This document shows, in pieces, positions 31,878 through 32,379 of a DNA stretch of 32,379 nt. The notes beneath the pieces were generated by a model, which was not told the DNA's origin, did not search any database, and saw only the letters and a program-made list of their open reading frames with translations. Origin of the DNA: Gemmatimonadota bacterium. GTDB lineage: Bacteria; Gemmatimonadota; Gemmatimonadetes; Gemmatimonadales; Gemmatimonadaceae. The stretch lies in the NCBI GenBank assembly GCA_023249305.1, contig JAHFCU010000032.1, positions 1 through 32,379 of the forward strand, in the 5' to 3' direction. Numbering within the stretch: the stretch's first letter is position 1; each line of letters starts with the position of its first letter. The position numbers and the translations under genes were made by a program.

Positions 31878-32379
31878 ATGACCCTCGCCCTCGCCCGCAA
31901 GTACCGCCCGAAGTCGTTTGCGGCGGTTGCCGTGCAGTCGCACGTGGCGGGAACGCTTAAGGGCGCGATTGCCCGCGGCCGCGTGGCGCACGGCTACCTG
32001 CTGTGCGGTCCGCGCGGCACGGGCAAGACGACCTTGGCGCGCGTGCTTGCCATGGCGCTCAACTGCGAGCGGAAGCGGGACGATGGCGAGCCGTGCGGCG
32101 AGTGTCCGAGCTGCCTGCGCATCTGGAGCGGCGGCGCCTCGCTCGACGTCGTGGAGATTGACGCCGCGTCGAACCGCGGTGTGGACGACGCCCGCGACCT
32201 GCGCGAGCGCGCTCAGTATGCCCCCACAGGTGACGACCGCTACAAGGTCTACATCGTGGACGAAGCGCACATGCTCACGCGCGAGGCGTGGAACGCGCTG
32301 CTGAAGGTGCTCGAGGAGCCGCCGCCGCGTGTCGTCTTCGTCTTCGCGACCACCGAACCCCAGAAGATCGCACAGGCCG
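31878..32379 (+). CDS. dnaX: DNA polymerase III subunit gamma/tau, 5' part
   Basis: The first 167 codons of the clamp-loader ATPase; the rest lies beyond the window. It begins MTLALARKYRPKSFAAV, the standard DnaX start, followed by the Walker A loop GPRGTGKTT, the zinc-binding cysteines (one in ALNCE, then CGECPSC), IDAASNRGVDD, the Walker B VYIVDEAHML and NALLKVLEEPPPRVVFVFATTEP, which continues toward sensor 1. The ATG at 31878 has no Shine-Dalgarno site; TATTAT (31869-31874) lies 3 bases before it. The gene is transcribed divergently from the aroF leader, and a tandem heptamer repeat fills the space just upstream. Confidence 0.96.
   Translation, partial: MTLALARKYRPKSFAAVAVQSHVAGTLKGAIARGRVAHGYLLCGPRGTGKTTLARVLAMALNCERKRDDGEPCGECPSCLRIWSGGASLDVVEIDAASNRGVDDARDLRERAQYAPTGDDRYKVYIVDEAHMLTREAWNALLKVLEEPPPRVVFVFATTEPQKIAQA

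Noticed and set aside
1-32379. CRISPR arrays, insertion sequences and phage genes
   Set aside because: No regularly spaced repeats of CRISPR size, no transposase or integrase motifs and no phage structural genes were seen on either strand.

Overview
The window is a strongly GC-rich, gene-dense piece of a bacterial chromosome. Housekeeping content, carboxypeptidase-regulatory/TonB-plug proteins, a Tat-tagged HisC-like aminotransferase and several genes without Shine-Dalgarno sites suggest a member of the Gemmatimonadota or a close relative. That placement is inference; no rRNA lies in the window.

Layout: (1) 1-2582, plus strand: the end of an N-acyl-D-amino-acid deacylase, a small DUF2892 membrane protein and an exported M19 dipeptidase. 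(2) 2642-7345, minus strand: a tightly overlapped operon serA - FAD-linked D-2-hydroxyacid dehydrogenase - serB-like phosphatase - class V aminotransferase, a complete route from 3-phosphoglycerate to serine plus a likely D-2-hydroxyglutarate recycler. (3) 7581-16747, plus strand: transaldolase, pyruvate kinase, a PhnP-like metallo-hydrolase and glucose-6-phosphate isomerase, then a class II ketose-bisphosphate aldolase, a coiled-coil lipoprotein, a YihY/BrkB membrane protein and threonine aldolase. (4) 16771-20303, minus strand: a secreted 8-cysteine small protein, a membrane-anchored DsbA-like thioredoxin and a large exported TonB-plug protein. (5) 20709-21536: an AraC-like regulator that may be frameshifted. 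(6) 21886-23022: a HisC-like aminotransferase with a twin-arginine signal. (7) 23467-28928: a signalling cluster of a truncated receiver, a large REC-PAS5-kinase-REC hybrid kinase and a membrane GGDEF-REC protein. (8) 29249-29345: the 4.5S (SRP) RNA gene, not an ORF. (9) 29429-31797, minus strand: DAHP synthase, chorismate mutase and prephenate dehydrogenase behind a newly recognised leader. (10) 31878-end: the start of dnaX.

The most interesting item is the leader of the aromatic operon. Upstream of aroF, a 25-codon ORF with Tyr at codons 7, 9 and 11 and Phe at codons 2 and 12 is followed by a perfect 10-bp hairpin and a T-tract. A segment inside the leader ORF just after the Tyr/Phe codons can pair with the 5' arm of that hairpin. 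This is the full logic of a ribosome-mediated transcription attenuator for tyrosine/phenylalanine, and promoter spacing suggests the leader peptide is read from a leaderless mRNA. A more speculative serine-rich leader ORF overlaps the start of serA. Two short dispersed repeat families recur between genes across the window.
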